A stretch of DNA of 64,000 nucleotides from Micromonospora sp. NBC_01796 (GCF_035917455.1 NZ_CP109078.1:7176001-7240000); one strand, 5' to 3'; positions 37,439 to 44,524 are shown, counted from the stretch's first letter. Notes: generated by a model not told the origin, from the sequence alone. Translations and numbers: made by a program.

Positions 37439-38026
37439 TTGACGTCACGTCCTACGTTGCTGATCGTGTCGGATGTCGTCGCTCTCGTCGTGACCGCCGT
37501 ACTCGCGGCGAACCTCACCCTCCGCCGGCCGCTCCGGCCTCGACGACCGACCCTTCCGGTGAGCTGGTCCGAGGGCGTCAGGCGATGGTGGTTCTGGCTG
37601 GTGATGCCGTGCGTGGTGGTTGACGTTGTCGCGCACGAACACCTGCGTCTCCGGACCCTGCTCGTCATGTGCGGGTTGCTGTCCGCTGCGGCGGCAGTCT
37701 CCCTCCTGCGTGGCGCGCTCGGCCGACCTCCCGCGCCCGCACGACCGGCCGTCCCCGCGGTTCAGCCCGCCTCCGGCAGCGAGTCCGAAACCGTGGCCGT
37801 TGTGATGCCGTGGCTCGGGGAGTCGATGGGAACCGCTACCGTCACGTCGGTGCACAAATCAACCGGTGAAGCCGTACGCGCCGGTGAGGCGGTGTGCGAG
37901 GTGTCCACCGACAAGGTCGATACCGAGGTCCCCGCCGAGATCTCCGGCACGGTCGTCGCCGTGCTCGTCCAACCACCGGTCGACATCGCCGTGGGTGCGC
38001 CGATAATGCTCATCCGACCCGCCTGA
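37439..38026 (+). CDS. Membrane-anchored lipoyl/biotinyl carrier-domain protein
   Basis: 195 residues if TTG 37439 is the start (upstream in-frame codons to 37316 are possible; no start has an ideal ribosome site). Three hydrophobic helices (about 6-25, 50-66, 74-90), an Ala/Pro linker, then a lipoyl domain (about 118-193: VVMPWLGESMGTATVTSVHKSTGEAVRAGEAV, K159 in STDKVDTEV). K159 is the expected lipoylation site as in 2-oxoacid dehydrogenase E2 proteins, yet there is no E2 catalytic or subunit-binding domain and no dehydrogenase gene nearby. A carrier domain fixed to the membrane is unusual; its partner is unknown. Confidence 0.72.
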   Translation: MTSRPTLLIVSDVVALVVTAVLAANLTLRRPLRPRRPTLPVSWSEGVRRWWFWLVMPCVVVDVVAHEHLRLRTLLVMCGLLSAAAAVSLLRGALGRPPAPARPAVPAVQPASGSESETVAVVMPWLGESMGTATVTSVHKSTGEAVRAGEAVCEVSTDKVDTEVPAEISGTVVAVLVQPPVDIAVGAPIMLIRPA

Positions 38027-38135
38027 CCGCAATGACGCCGGGTCCGACAACGGCTGTCAGGTGACCGGTGTCCCGGGCCCGCGAAATGTGCGAGGTTTTT
38101 GGGCTTGATCAACTCTCGTCGGGGGGTGGGTTCGC

Positions 38136-38161
38136 GGAATGCCTGCGGGCCCGGGGCGGTT
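38136..38161 (+). promoter_or_regulatory. ECF/SigR-like promoter GGAAT-N18-GTT (copy A)
   Basis: GGAAT at 38136-38140, exactly 18 bp, then GTT (in GTTATACATC). The same spacing occurs upstream of both paralogues. GGAAT-N18-GTT is the described Streptomyces SigR consensus. TATACAT could alternatively serve a housekeeping sigma. Start of transcription would give a leader of about 135 nt. Confidence 0.6.
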
Positions 38162-38304
38162 ATACATCTCGTACGACCGGAGCAGCGCCGGGGCAATGAT
38201 CGCCTCGCCTCGTGTGTGCTGTGGCCTCGTACTTCTTTCCCCGAGCGCCAGCGCCTCCCCCTGTAGGCGCGCGTCGGGTACCCCCGATTGGAAGGTGAAC
38301 CATC

Positions 38305-38931
38305 GTGAAGACGACTTTCACCGCTGTTACTGAGACTTCGTTTGTTCGTAGGACCGCTCTGGGTGTTGCCAGTCTGGCGTTTGTTGGTGGCGCTGTCGCG
38401 GGTCCTGTGGGTCACGCGTTTGCGTCCCCGGCCGAGCACGCGGCTCCGGCGATGACCACGGTCGCGCAGGTCACGGCTGACAAGCCGGCCATGGATAAGC
38501 TGGTCCCGCACGGTACTCAGGGTGCGCAGTCGAGCATCAAGCTCGACAAGGACCAGCTTGCTAACGCCAGGGCCATTACGGAGACGGCGAAGAAGTTGGG
38601 TATGGGTGAGCGTGGTGCCGTGATCGCGGTTGCTACCTCGATGCAGGAGTCGAAGCTGGAGAACCTGGGTCATCTGGGTGACATGAACGACCACGACTCG
38701 CTGGGTCTGTTCCAGCAGCGCCCGTCGTCGGGTTGGGGTTCTCCTGAGCAGATCACGGACCCGACCTACGCTTCGACCGCCTTCCTGAAGAACTTGAAGC
38801 AGGTTGGTGGTTGGCAGGACATGCCGTTGACGGATGCGGCGCAGAAGGTTCAGGTGTCGGCGTTCCCGGATGCGTACGCGCAGTGGGAGAACCAGGCCGC
38901 GCACATCGTGCAGGACGTCTGGACCAAGTAA
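38305..38931 (+). CDS. Secreted lysozyme-like protein, copy A
   Basis: 208 residues from GTG 38305, with GGAAGG upstream. Signal peptide (1 to about 40, ending HAFASPAEH), a short spacer, and a ~110-residue globular domain: AVIAVATSMQESKLENLGHLGDMNDHDSLGLFQQRPSSGWG, then YASTAFLKNLKQVGGWQDMPLTDAAQKVQVSAFPDAYAQWE. The Glu in MQES is placed like the catalytic acid of SLT/goose lysozymes, so wall cleavage or remodelling is inferred. Identical to the copy at 42513. It uses many T-ending codons (GCT, GTT, GGT, CGT) unlike its neighbours, suggesting transfer or expression-related selection. A strong terminator follows. Confidence 0.82.
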   Translation: MKTTFTAVTETSFVRRTALGVASLAFVGGAVAGPVGHAFASPAEHAAPAMTTVAQVTADKPAMDKLVPHGTQGAQSSIKLDKDQLANARAITETAKKLGMGERGAVIAVATSMQESKLENLGHLGDMNDHDSLGLFQQRPSSGWGSPEQITDPTYASTAFLKNLKQVGGWQDMPLTDAAQKVQVSAFPDAYAQWENQAAHIVQDVWTK

Positions 38932-38952
38932 GCAACAAGCTTGAAGAATCTC

Positions 38953-38995
38953 GGCCCTGTCCGGGTCCCCAGCGGGACCCGGACAGGGCCTTTTT
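38953..38995 (+). terminator. Intrinsic terminator after copy A
   Basis: A perfect 17-bp stem (GGCCCTGTCCGGGTCCC), a 4-nt CAGC loop and TTTTT directly after the stem: the most classical rho-independent terminator in the window. Confidence 0.92.
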
Positions 38996-39043
38996 CTGTG
39001 CCTCGGTACGGGCCCGCTGACAGAGCTCGTACCCGTGGCGTGT

Positions 39044-39571
39044 TCAGTTGTCCTTCTGGGCCTTCTCCTTGCGCTCTTTCTCCTCGCGCTCCTTCTCGGC
39101 GCGGGACTGCGCGAGATCCAGTGCGAGGACGCCGGCCAGGATGAGCAGGTGGTTCTCGTCCCCGGGGATCTTCACCGCGTACGTGTCACGGATCGTGAAC
39201 CACTTCTTCGACACCGAGGCGACCTCATGCCCGTCCTGCTCGACCGTGTACTCATGGTCGAGCAGGTCACCACGCATCTCGAGGTCGTGCGGCCCCGGTA
39301 TGTCGATCGTGTACTTGTCGCGGAACGGGGTGAAGAGTTTCTTGCGTACCTCGGCGGCCTTCTCCCCGCCGATCTTGATCGTGTACGTGCGACGCAGCGC
39401 GACGAGCTGCCGATGCACCGAGGCGACCTCTTCACCGGTCGCGTCTTCGATGACGAGCTTGTCGCGCAGGGTCAGCACCTTGCCGTCGACGTGGAAGACC
39501 TTCCGGCCGGAGTCGTCGGTGATGTCGAAGTCGTCGCCGATGTCGAAAAGGCGCTCACGGATGAGGTACAT
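39044..39571 (-). CDS. LURP-one-related (LOR/DUF567) family protein
   Basis: 175 residues from ATG 39571. MYLIRERLFDIGDDFDITDDSGRKVFHVDGKVLTLRDKLVIEDATGEEVASVHRQL matches the tubby-like LOR beta-barrel start; DLLDHEYTVEQDGHEVASVSKKWFTIRDTYAVKI continues the barrel. A central hydrophobic helix (HLLILAGVLALDLAQ) and a charged Glu/Lys tail end the protein. LOR proteins are widespread and of uncertain function; a tubby-like phospholipid-scramblase relation has been noted. It lies in the module between the direct repeats. Confidence 0.87.
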   Translation of the reverse strand: MYLIRERLFDIGDDFDITDDSGRKVFHVDGKVLTLRDKLVIEDATGEEVASVHRQLVALRRTYTIKIGGEKAAEVRKKLFTPFRDKYTIDIPGPHDLEMRGDLLDHEYTVEQDGHEVASVSKKWFTIRDTYAVKIPGDENHLLILAGVLALDLAQSRAEKEREEKERKEKAQKDN

Positions 39572-39642
39572 GGCTGCATCCTCGCACCAGGCCGGGGCGG
39601 TGGCATCCCGAGGACCCGCTCGCCGTCGCCACCACGGAGGGC

Positions 39643-40827
39643 TCAGATCTCCTTGACGAAGACGATGGCGTCGACCTGGTCGACGGTGGTCGGATCGAGC
39701 GCGAAGTACGTGTGGTCGGCCGGGACCCGGGGCGTCAGCTTCCGGTCCAGAGCCGAGACGAGCCGGCCGGGGTCGACGACGGCGCGGGCGTGCGGAAGAG
39801 TCGACAGGAGCCCTTCGAGGGTGTCGGGGTGCGGGACGTCGGAGCCGCGAGCGCCGAAGGTGGTCGCGGCGAAGCTGTACTGGTCGCCCAGGTGGGTGCC
39901 GATGATGGCGCCCGTGCTCCACCATTCGAGCGGGTGGTCGCCGAGCTGCATCTGACTCTTGTCACGCTGCAGGTGGCGGTTGTGGGCGAAGGCGAGGGTC
40001 GGGCCGCGGCGGGCCTCGCGGCGGAGGATGGCGTCGAGGTTGTCGGCCATCATCACCCCGCGCAGGCAGATGAGTGCCCGGAGACGGGTGGGCGCGGTGT
40101 CGGCCATGGCGGCGTGGTAACGCAGGAGCCCGGCGGCGGTGCGGCCGTACAGGTCGGCGCGCCACCAGTCCTCGGGGGTGGTCATGGCCGTCAGGTGGGG
40201 GACGTACGCGGTGAGCAGCGCGCGCAGGTCGTCGGTGATCAGGCGCAGTTCCCTGGCCTCGGCAGTACGGCCGACGGACTGGGTGGGATCCATCATGGTG
40301 GCCTGGTTGGTCCAGCGGTCGTCGGTTCCGAGCAGTTCGTCGAGGGTGTCGCGACTCCAGGCCAGGTCCAGGTGGGCGGCGAGGTAGTCGTGCAGTGCGA
40401 TCAGGGCCGGACGGGGGCTGGCGGCTCCGGTGATCTCCAGGGGGCCGTCGAAGCCGTAGAAGCGGAGCCGTTCGTGCGGGGCGCGCTGCTCGTTGTGGGC
40501 GCGCATCCAGCGCAGGAGCTCCCGGTTGGCGGTCGAGGCGCCGAAGCCGTGGCTGAAACCGTGGGTCATCACGTCGTCGAGCTCCCCGACCCCGTCCGTG
40601 ACGTACGCGTCCGCGGCCAGGGCCGACAGGCAGTCGCTCTCGATGGTGATCGAGCGGTAGCCCTCGTGGTCGACGAGGTGGCGGAACAACTCGTTGCGCA
40701 GTTCGAGGAAGGCTTCGACGCCGTGGGTGGGCTCGCCGAGGCCGAGCAGGCGGGTGGCGGGGGACAGGAGCGGGGTGAGATCGCCGCCGGTGAAGGGACG
40801 GACGGCGTCCCCGATCAGGTTCGTCAT
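39643..40827 (-). CDS. Erythromycin esterase family protein
   Basis: 394 residues. The esterase core has LLGLGEPTHGVEAF (catalytic Glu and His region near 30-36), ESDCLSALAADAYV, GFSHGFGASTANRELLRWMRAHNEQ, LRFYGFDGP and FAHNRHLQRDKSQMQLGDHP. Ere enzymes hydrolyse macrolide lactones, but most family members in soil actinobacteria have other or unknown substrates, so resistance should not be assumed. The ATG may be used leaderless: TAGGGT lies 7 bp upstream. It is divergent from a MerR regulator with a dyad between them. Confidence 0.85.
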   Translation of the reverse strand: MTNLIGDAVRPFTGGDLTPLLSPATRLLGLGEPTHGVEAFLELRNELFRHLVDHEGYRSITIESDCLSALAADAYVTDGVGELDDVMTHGFSHGFGASTANRELLRWMRAHNEQRAPHERLRFYGFDGPLEITGAASPRPALIALHDYLAAHLDLAWSRDTLDELLGTDDRWTNQATMMDPTQSVGRTAEARELRLITDDLRALLTAYVPHLTAMTTPEDWWRADLYGRTAAGLLRYHAAMADTAPTRLRALICLRGVMMADNLDAILRREARRGPTLAFAHNRHLQRDKSQMQLGDHPLEWWSTGAIIGTHLGDQYSFAATTFGARGSDVPHPDTLEGLLSTLPHARAVVDPGRLVSALDRKLTPRVPADHTYFALDPTTVDQVDAIVFVKEI

Positions 40828-40831
40828 TCCC

Positions 40832-40847
40832 TCAACCCTATCGTTGA
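40832..40847. promoter_or_regulatory. Dyad TCAAC-N6-GTTGA in the ere-merR intergenic region
   Basis: A perfect 5-bp inverted repeat starts 5 bp upstream of the esterase ATG and overlaps its probable -10 (TAGGGT on the minus strand). The divergent MerR-type protein is the likely ligand. Confidence 0.45.
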
Positions 40848-40904
40848 ACCCTCGGTGTAAACTTTGCTGCTGTTTCCGGCTGGCGACAAGGACATACCTT
40901 CAAA

Positions 40905-41591
40905 ATGTGGTTGCGGCCCATCGACCTGGCGCGCGAGCACGGCCTGTCCACGCAGGCGGTGCGCAACTATGAGGAGGCGGGGATCCTGCCGCCGGCCGAA
41001 CGCTCGCCGCACGGCTACCGCGCCTACGCTGCGCGCCACGCGGCGGCGTTGCGGACGTTCCTGGCGCTGATACCCGCGCACGGCCACTCGACCGCGGGGG
41101 CGATCATGCGGTCGGTGAACGGCGGCGAGGTCGAGGAGGCGCTGCGGTTGGTCGACGAGAGCCATGCGCAGTTGGCCGTCGACCGGGGCACGCTCGAGGC
41201 CGTGCAGCGGGCGCTCCGGGACCTGGTACCGCCGTCCGAGGTGGAACCCGGTGTGACCTTCATCGGACCGTTGGCCCGCAGGCTCGGCATCCGACCGGCG
41301 ACCTTGCGCAAATGGCAGCGAGCCGGGCTGCTCGTGCCCAGCCGCGATCCGCGTACCGGCTACCGCGTCTACACCGAGGCCGACGTACGCGACGTGCTCC
41401 TGGCCCACCAGTTGCGACGTGGCGGGCACGGGCTGGAGCAGATCGCGCAGGTGCTGGAGCAGGTACGGGCTGCCGGCGGACCGGAGCCGTTGCAGGCGAC
41501 CATGCGGGAGTGGCGGGACCGGCTGACGGCGCGCGGTCTGGCGATGCTGGCGGGCGCGGCCGCGCTCGACACCTATCTCCGGGTTCCGTGA
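40905..41591 (+). CDS. MerR-family regulator with two HTH domains
   Basis: 228 residues. The first MerR-type domain is at 1-70 (LRPIDLAREHGLSTQAVRNYEEAGILPPAERSPHGYRAY); the second at about 120-185 (FIGPLARRLGIRPATLRKWQRAGLLVPSRDPRTGYRVYTEADVRDVLLAHQLRR). Each has the wing RxxxGYRxY. Classical MerR proteins carry one such domain; tandem forms form a small actinobacterial group. No cysteine-rich metal site is present. It faces the esterase gene across 77 bp and probably controls it. Confidence 0.88.
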   Translation: MWLRPIDLAREHGLSTQAVRNYEEAGILPPAERSPHGYRAYAARHAAALRTFLALIPAHGHSTAGAIMRSVNGGEVEEALRLVDESHAQLAVDRGTLEAVQRALRDLVPPSEVEPGVTFIGPLARRLGIRPATLRKWQRAGLLVPSRDPRTGYRVYTEADVRDVLLAHQLRRGGHGLEQIAQVLEQVRAAGGPEPLQATMREWRDRLTARGLAMLAGAAALDTYLRVP

Positions 41592-41734
41592 CACAAACGG
41601 AATCGGTGGCAGGACCTCCGCCACAAGCCATCAAACGATGGGCATCGCGCTGTTGCGGGTTGGCACACTGTGTTTCCTGTCAATGGTCGGCTTGGGTCAC
41701 GGGTGGGTGACCCTCGTCAGAATGGGGAGCGGCA

Positions 41735-42163
41735 ATGGATCCCGTGTCGATCGGCATCGCCACCTACAAGGCAACCGTCGCAGTCGGCGGCTTCCTGCTG
41801 TACCGGGACGCTGTCCTCACGGTCATCAACGATTCCAAGCACGCGGTGAGCGCCGCAGTTTGTCTCGGTAACCGGGGAAGTTCGTACGCGTTCGGTTGGA
41901 TCAACATCGACGCCGGGCACAGATTCGGCATGGAGTTCCCCGTGCTGCGATCGGGTCAGGACCTCGTGATCCATGCCCGAGCCCAGAACGGCAGGTACAC
42001 GTGGCAAGGTGACACGTACTTCTACGTGCTGCATCCGGCCAAGTTCGGGGTCAAGAACGCTCGATTGGAGAGTGCGCAGTTGGTCTCCGGCGTCGGCCGG
42101 ATGACAACCGTCGGAGGCGACCTCCATCGCATGTCGGACGACTTCACCTATCGCTTGACCTAA
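41735..42163 (+). CDS. Orphan protein of unknown function, 142 aa
   Basis: ATG 41735 with GGGGAG 5 bp upstream. The sequence (GIATYKATVAVGGFLLYRDAVLTVINDSKHAVSAAV, SYAFGWINIDAGHRFGMEFPVL, GRYTWQGDTYFYVLHPAKFGVKN) looks beta-rich, with a weakly hydrophobic start but no clean signal peptide. I do not recognise it. Base composition is visibly lower in GC than neighbours, and it lies immediately before repeat copy B, both signs of a transferred gene. Confidence 0.65.
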   Translation: MDPVSIGIATYKATVAVGGFLLYRDAVLTVINDSKHAVSAAVCLGNRGSSYAFGWINIDAGHRFGMEFPVLRSGQDLVIHARAQNGRYTWQGDTYFYVLHPAKFGVKNARLESAQLVSGVGRMTTVGGDLHRMSDDFTYRLT

Positions 42164-42299
42164 CAGCTTCAAATGCGACGATCCTCGCGGCGGCCGGATT
42201 CGGCGCAGGGCACCCCTGGCCCATCAATCCGCCTGTCAGGGCTCAGACGGTCGCGGGTTCCCGGGACTCGGTTCGAGCCTGCGACGTGTGTCGCGTTCG
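42164..42299. other. Spacer before repeat copy B
   Basis: About 135 bp without a gene. A GGTTCGAG string at 42270 resembles a tRNA T-loop but no cloverleaf can be built around it. Confidence 0.4.
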
Positions 42300-42343
42300 C
42301 GAGGTTTTTGGGCTTGATCAACTCTCGTCGGGGGGCCGTTCGC

Positions 42344-42369
42344 GGAATGCCGGCGGGCCCGGGGTGGTT
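42344..42369 (+). promoter_or_regulatory. ECF/SigR-like promoter GGAAT-N18-GTT (copy B)
   Basis: GGAAT 42344-42348, 18 bp, GTT 42367-42369 followed by ATACATC. The spacer differs from copy A by two bases, yet both boxes and the spacing are kept. Confidence 0.6.
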
Positions 42370-42512
42370 ATACATCGCGTACGACCGGAGCAGCGCCGGG
42401 GCAATGATCGCCTCGCCTCGTGTGTGCTGTGGCCTCGTACTTCTTCCCGAGTGCAGCGCCGTTTCCCCCTGTGTGCGCGTGCTCGGAACCCCCGATTGGA
42501 AGGTGAACCATC

Positions 42513-43139
42513 GTGAAGACGACTTTCACCGCTGTTACTGAGACTTCGTTTGTTCGTAGGACCGCTCTGGGTGTTGCCAGTCTGGCGTTTGTTGGTGGCG
42601 CTGTCGCGGGTCCTGTGGGTCACGCGTTTGCGTCCCCGGCCGAGCACGCGGCTCCGGCGATGACCACGGTCGCGCAGGTCACGGCTGACAAGCCGGCCAT
42701 GGATAAGCTGGTCCCGCACGGTACTCAGGGTGCGCAGTCGAGCATCAAGCTCGACAAGGACCAGCTTGCTAACGCCAGGGCCATTACGGAGACGGCGAAG
42801 AAGTTGGGTATGGGTGAGCGTGGTGCCGTGATCGCGGTTGCTACCTCGATGCAGGAGTCGAAGCTGGAGAACCTGGGTCATCTGGGTGACATGAACGACC
42901 ACGACTCGCTGGGTCTGTTCCAGCAGCGCCCGTCGTCGGGTTGGGGTTCTCCTGAGCAGATCACGGACCCGACCTACGCTTCGACCGCCTTCCTGAAGAA
43001 CTTGAAGCAGGTTGGTGGTTGGCAGGACATGCCGTTGACGGATGCGGCGCAGAAGGTTCAGGTGTCGGCGTTCCCGGATGCGTACGCGCAGTGGGAGAAC
43101 CAGGCCGCGCACATCGTGCAGGACGTCTGGACCAAGTAA
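42513..43139 (+). CDS. Secreted lysozyme-like protein, copy B
   Basis: 208 residues, identical to copy A at 38305 in protein and, as far as I can read, in every base. Same GTG start, GGAAGG site, signal peptide and MQES/DSLGLFQQRPSSGWG domain. Because its leader has drifted while the gene has not, recent gene conversion, not merely recent duplication, is suggested. The terminator downstream is a different sequence from that of copy A. Confidence 0.82.
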   Translation: MKTTFTAVTETSFVRRTALGVASLAFVGGAVAGPVGHAFASPAEHAAPAMTTVAQVTADKPAMDKLVPHGTQGAQSSIKLDKDQLANARAITETAKKLGMGERGAVIAVATSMQESKLENLGHLGDMNDHDSLGLFQQRPSSGWGSPEQITDPTYASTAFLKNLKQVGGWQDMPLTDAAQKVQVSAFPDAYAQWENQAAHIVQDVWTK

Positions 43140-43151
43140 GCAACAAGCCAG

Positions 43152-43182
43152 TGGCCGGGTTCCCACCACGGGGACCCGGCCA
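43152..43182 (+). terminator. Hairpin after copy B
   Basis: An imperfect stem TGGCCGGGT-TCCC/GGGG-ACCCGGCCA with a short loop, 13 bp past the stop. No T-tract. Confidence 0.65.
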
Positions 43183-43204
43183 ACGGCGTACGGTCCCCAC
43201 CGGG

Positions 43205-43864
43205 TCAGCGTGGCCAGTCGGCCAGGCGCTGGTGGACGATCCGTACCTCGTCCGGGGTGAGGCCGTAGCGGGCGAACCGCCGGTCGGGTAGCCGGTCCAG
43301 GTAGTGACCGGCTGCCCGGATGTCCTCGGGGTCGAGTGCCGGGTCGTAGTCGTGTGCCAACGCCAACAGCTCGTCGAGGCGGTAGACGTCCAACGCGGCG
43401 GCGATGTCGATGTAGTCGCGCACCTCGCGGCGGGTGATCAGAGCTACGGTCTTGCTCGCGACCAGATCCTGGACGTGCATGACCGGACCCAGGTCCATCA
43501 CCACCGGGCTGCGGTGCCGGTCGAGCCGACCCAGGGTCAACCGGAGCTGGCGCCCACCGCGGCTCACGACAAAGTCCTTCATGTCCTGGTCGAACCCGTC
43601 GAAGAGGCTGGCCAGGTCACCGGCCGGGTCCTCGTCGCGTACGTCGAAACCGGCCGCTTGCAGCACGGTGCGGACCTCGGTGGCGGCCGCGCCCGCGGCT
43701 CCGTCCACGTCCGCGAACAGGTCGAGATCCTCGGTCGGACGGTTGACCAGGCCATGGGCGGCCCAGGCCACGCCACCGCCGAGGACGAACCCGTAGCGGT
43801 CGGCAACGGACAGCGCGACCCGGGCCACCTCCCGATAGAAGTCGCCCAGGTGGGCGGTGCTCAC
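43205..43864 (-). CDS. Nucleotidyltransferase, AbiEii-like toxin family
   Basis: 219 residues from GTG 43864, overlapping the upstream gene by 4 bp. YGFVLGGGVAWAAHGLVNRPTEDLDLFADV (about 24-53) is the GG-x-DxD nucleotidyltransferase core; MHVQDLVASKTVALITRREVRDYIDIAAAL is the AbiEii/DUF1814 downstream helix with RDYID. AbiEii enzymes of type IV toxin-antitoxin pairs transfer nucleotides to tRNA; others act in resistance. Paired with a small upstream gene it fits a two-gene module, though the partner is not a recognisable AbiEi. Confidence 0.78.
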   Translation of the reverse strand: MSTAHLGDFYREVARVALSVADRYGFVLGGGVAWAAHGLVNRPTEDLDLFADVDGAAGAAATEVRTVLQAAGFDVRDEDPAGDLASLFDGFDQDMKDFVVSRGGRQLRLTLGRLDRHRSPVVMDLGPVMHVQDLVASKTVALITRREVRDYIDIAAALDVYRLDELLALAHDYDPALDPEDIRAAGHYLDRLPDRRFARYGLTPDEVRIVHQRLADWPR

Positions 43865-44205
43865 CCGATGCGGTGGAGCGTACGGTGCCGGGCCTCCCAC
43901 GCCCGCCGGACACCGTGCGGCAGGTTGAGGTCCGGCCACACCCGCCGCAGCAGGGTTCCGTTGACCAGTCGACGCAGGTCGTCGGCGCGGGTGGCCTCGC
44001 GCAGGACGTTCTCGTACATCCAGAGCAGTTGATCCGGGTCGGCCAGCTCGAAGGTCCGGTCGCTGCACCACATGAGCCGCAGTGGCAGCTCCACCGCTCC
44101 GCGAACCGGCCCGGTCAGCTCGGTGAGCGTACGGGTCACCACGGCGGGACGCCCCGGACGAGCCAGGAAGGCGACGCCGGACGGAGTCGATTGGGTGCCG
44201 AGCAT
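43861..44205 (-). CDS. Small partner gene of the nucleotidyltransferase, 114 aa
   Basis: From ATG 44205, ending inside the start of the nucleotidyltransferase. Sequence: MLGTQSTPSGVAFLARPGRP, AVELPLRLMWCSDRTFELADPDQLLWMYENVLREATRADDLRRLVN, WPDLNLPHGVRRAWEARH. Helical, soluble, Arg-rich C-terminus; no classical HTH is evident. Position and 4-bp overlap suggest an antitoxin or regulatory role, but similar pairs in soil actinobacteria are only annotated as hypothetical plus nucleotidyltransferase. Confidence 0.68.
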   Translation of the reverse strand: MLGTQSTPSGVAFLARPGRPAVVTRTLTELTGPVRGAVELPLRLMWCSDRTFELADPDQLLWMYENVLREATRADDLRRLVNGTLLRRVWPDLNLPHGVRRAWEARHRTLHRIG

Positions 44206-44369
44206 GGGGAGAGCGTAGCCCGTACTCGGCTTGATCCGAGCCAGGCGTGTCCTTCGTGTCCGTTTTGCCGGAAGCAGTGGATCGGTCGGCCATCGAGGCG
44301 TTCGCTCCACCGACCCCGAGCCGACCCGGTACCGCCCGCCCAATCAATCGCCATGAGCCGGGCATTTCT
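44206..44369. other. Divergent promoter region
   Basis: It separates the toxin-antitoxin-like pair from the third lysozyme-like paralogue. No gene is supported; the promoter for the left pair must lie here. Confidence 0.4.
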
Positions 44370-44395
44370 GGAATGTCGGATGGGTCGGGCTCGTT
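44370..44395 (+). promoter_or_regulatory. ECF/SigR-like promoter GGAAT-N18-GTT (paralogue 3)
   Basis: GGAAT 44370-44374, 18 bp, GTT 44393-44395 followed by ACACC. Downstream GTACGCCCGAGCAGC resembles GTACGACCGGAGCAGC at the same place in copies A and B, so promoter and early leader are conserved while the rest is not. Confidence 0.6.
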
Positions 44396-44524
44396 ACACC
44401 TTGCGTACGCCCGAGCAGCATCTGCCGGGCGTGTTGTTTTGCCCCGGACTGCTCCTCCCGGAGTGCGTCATCCTCCCGGATCGCTCCTGCCGGAGCGTCA
44501 ACCCCCAACGGAAGGGCTCCCATC

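Larger units (their letters stand above)
38091..38940. repeat. Direct repeat copy A (about 850 bp)
   Basis: It starts at CGAGGTTTTTGGGCTTGATC and ends AGCAACAAGC. It matches 42300-43148. The upstream ~210 bp contain substitutions and small indels, whereas I see no difference across the whole coding region and the following 9-10 bp. Confidence 0.93.
42300..43148. repeat. Direct repeat copy B (about 850 bp)
   Basis: Second copy of 38091-38940, same orientation. The leader differs by scattered changes (for example GGGGGGCCGTT versus GGGGGGTGGGTT), while the 627-bp gene is identical by eye. Sequence diverges immediately after AACAAGC. Confidence 0.93.

Noticed and set aside
38162-38304. Possible c-di-AMP (ydaO-type) riboswitch before the lysozyme-like gene
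   Set aside because: Wall-hydrolase genes in actinobacteria often have one, but I could not find its conserved core here; kept only as an open question about the leader.
42250-42290. GGTTCGAG string resembling a tRNA T-loop next to repeat copy B, as a possible attachment site
   Set aside because: No acceptor, D or anticodon stem could be paired around it, and no integrase gene is present.
38941-42299. Transposon or insertion sequence framed by the 850-bp direct repeats
   Set aside because: No transposase, no terminal inverted repeats and no target-site duplication; the repeats contain complete genes with their own promoters, so duplication or conversion explains them better.
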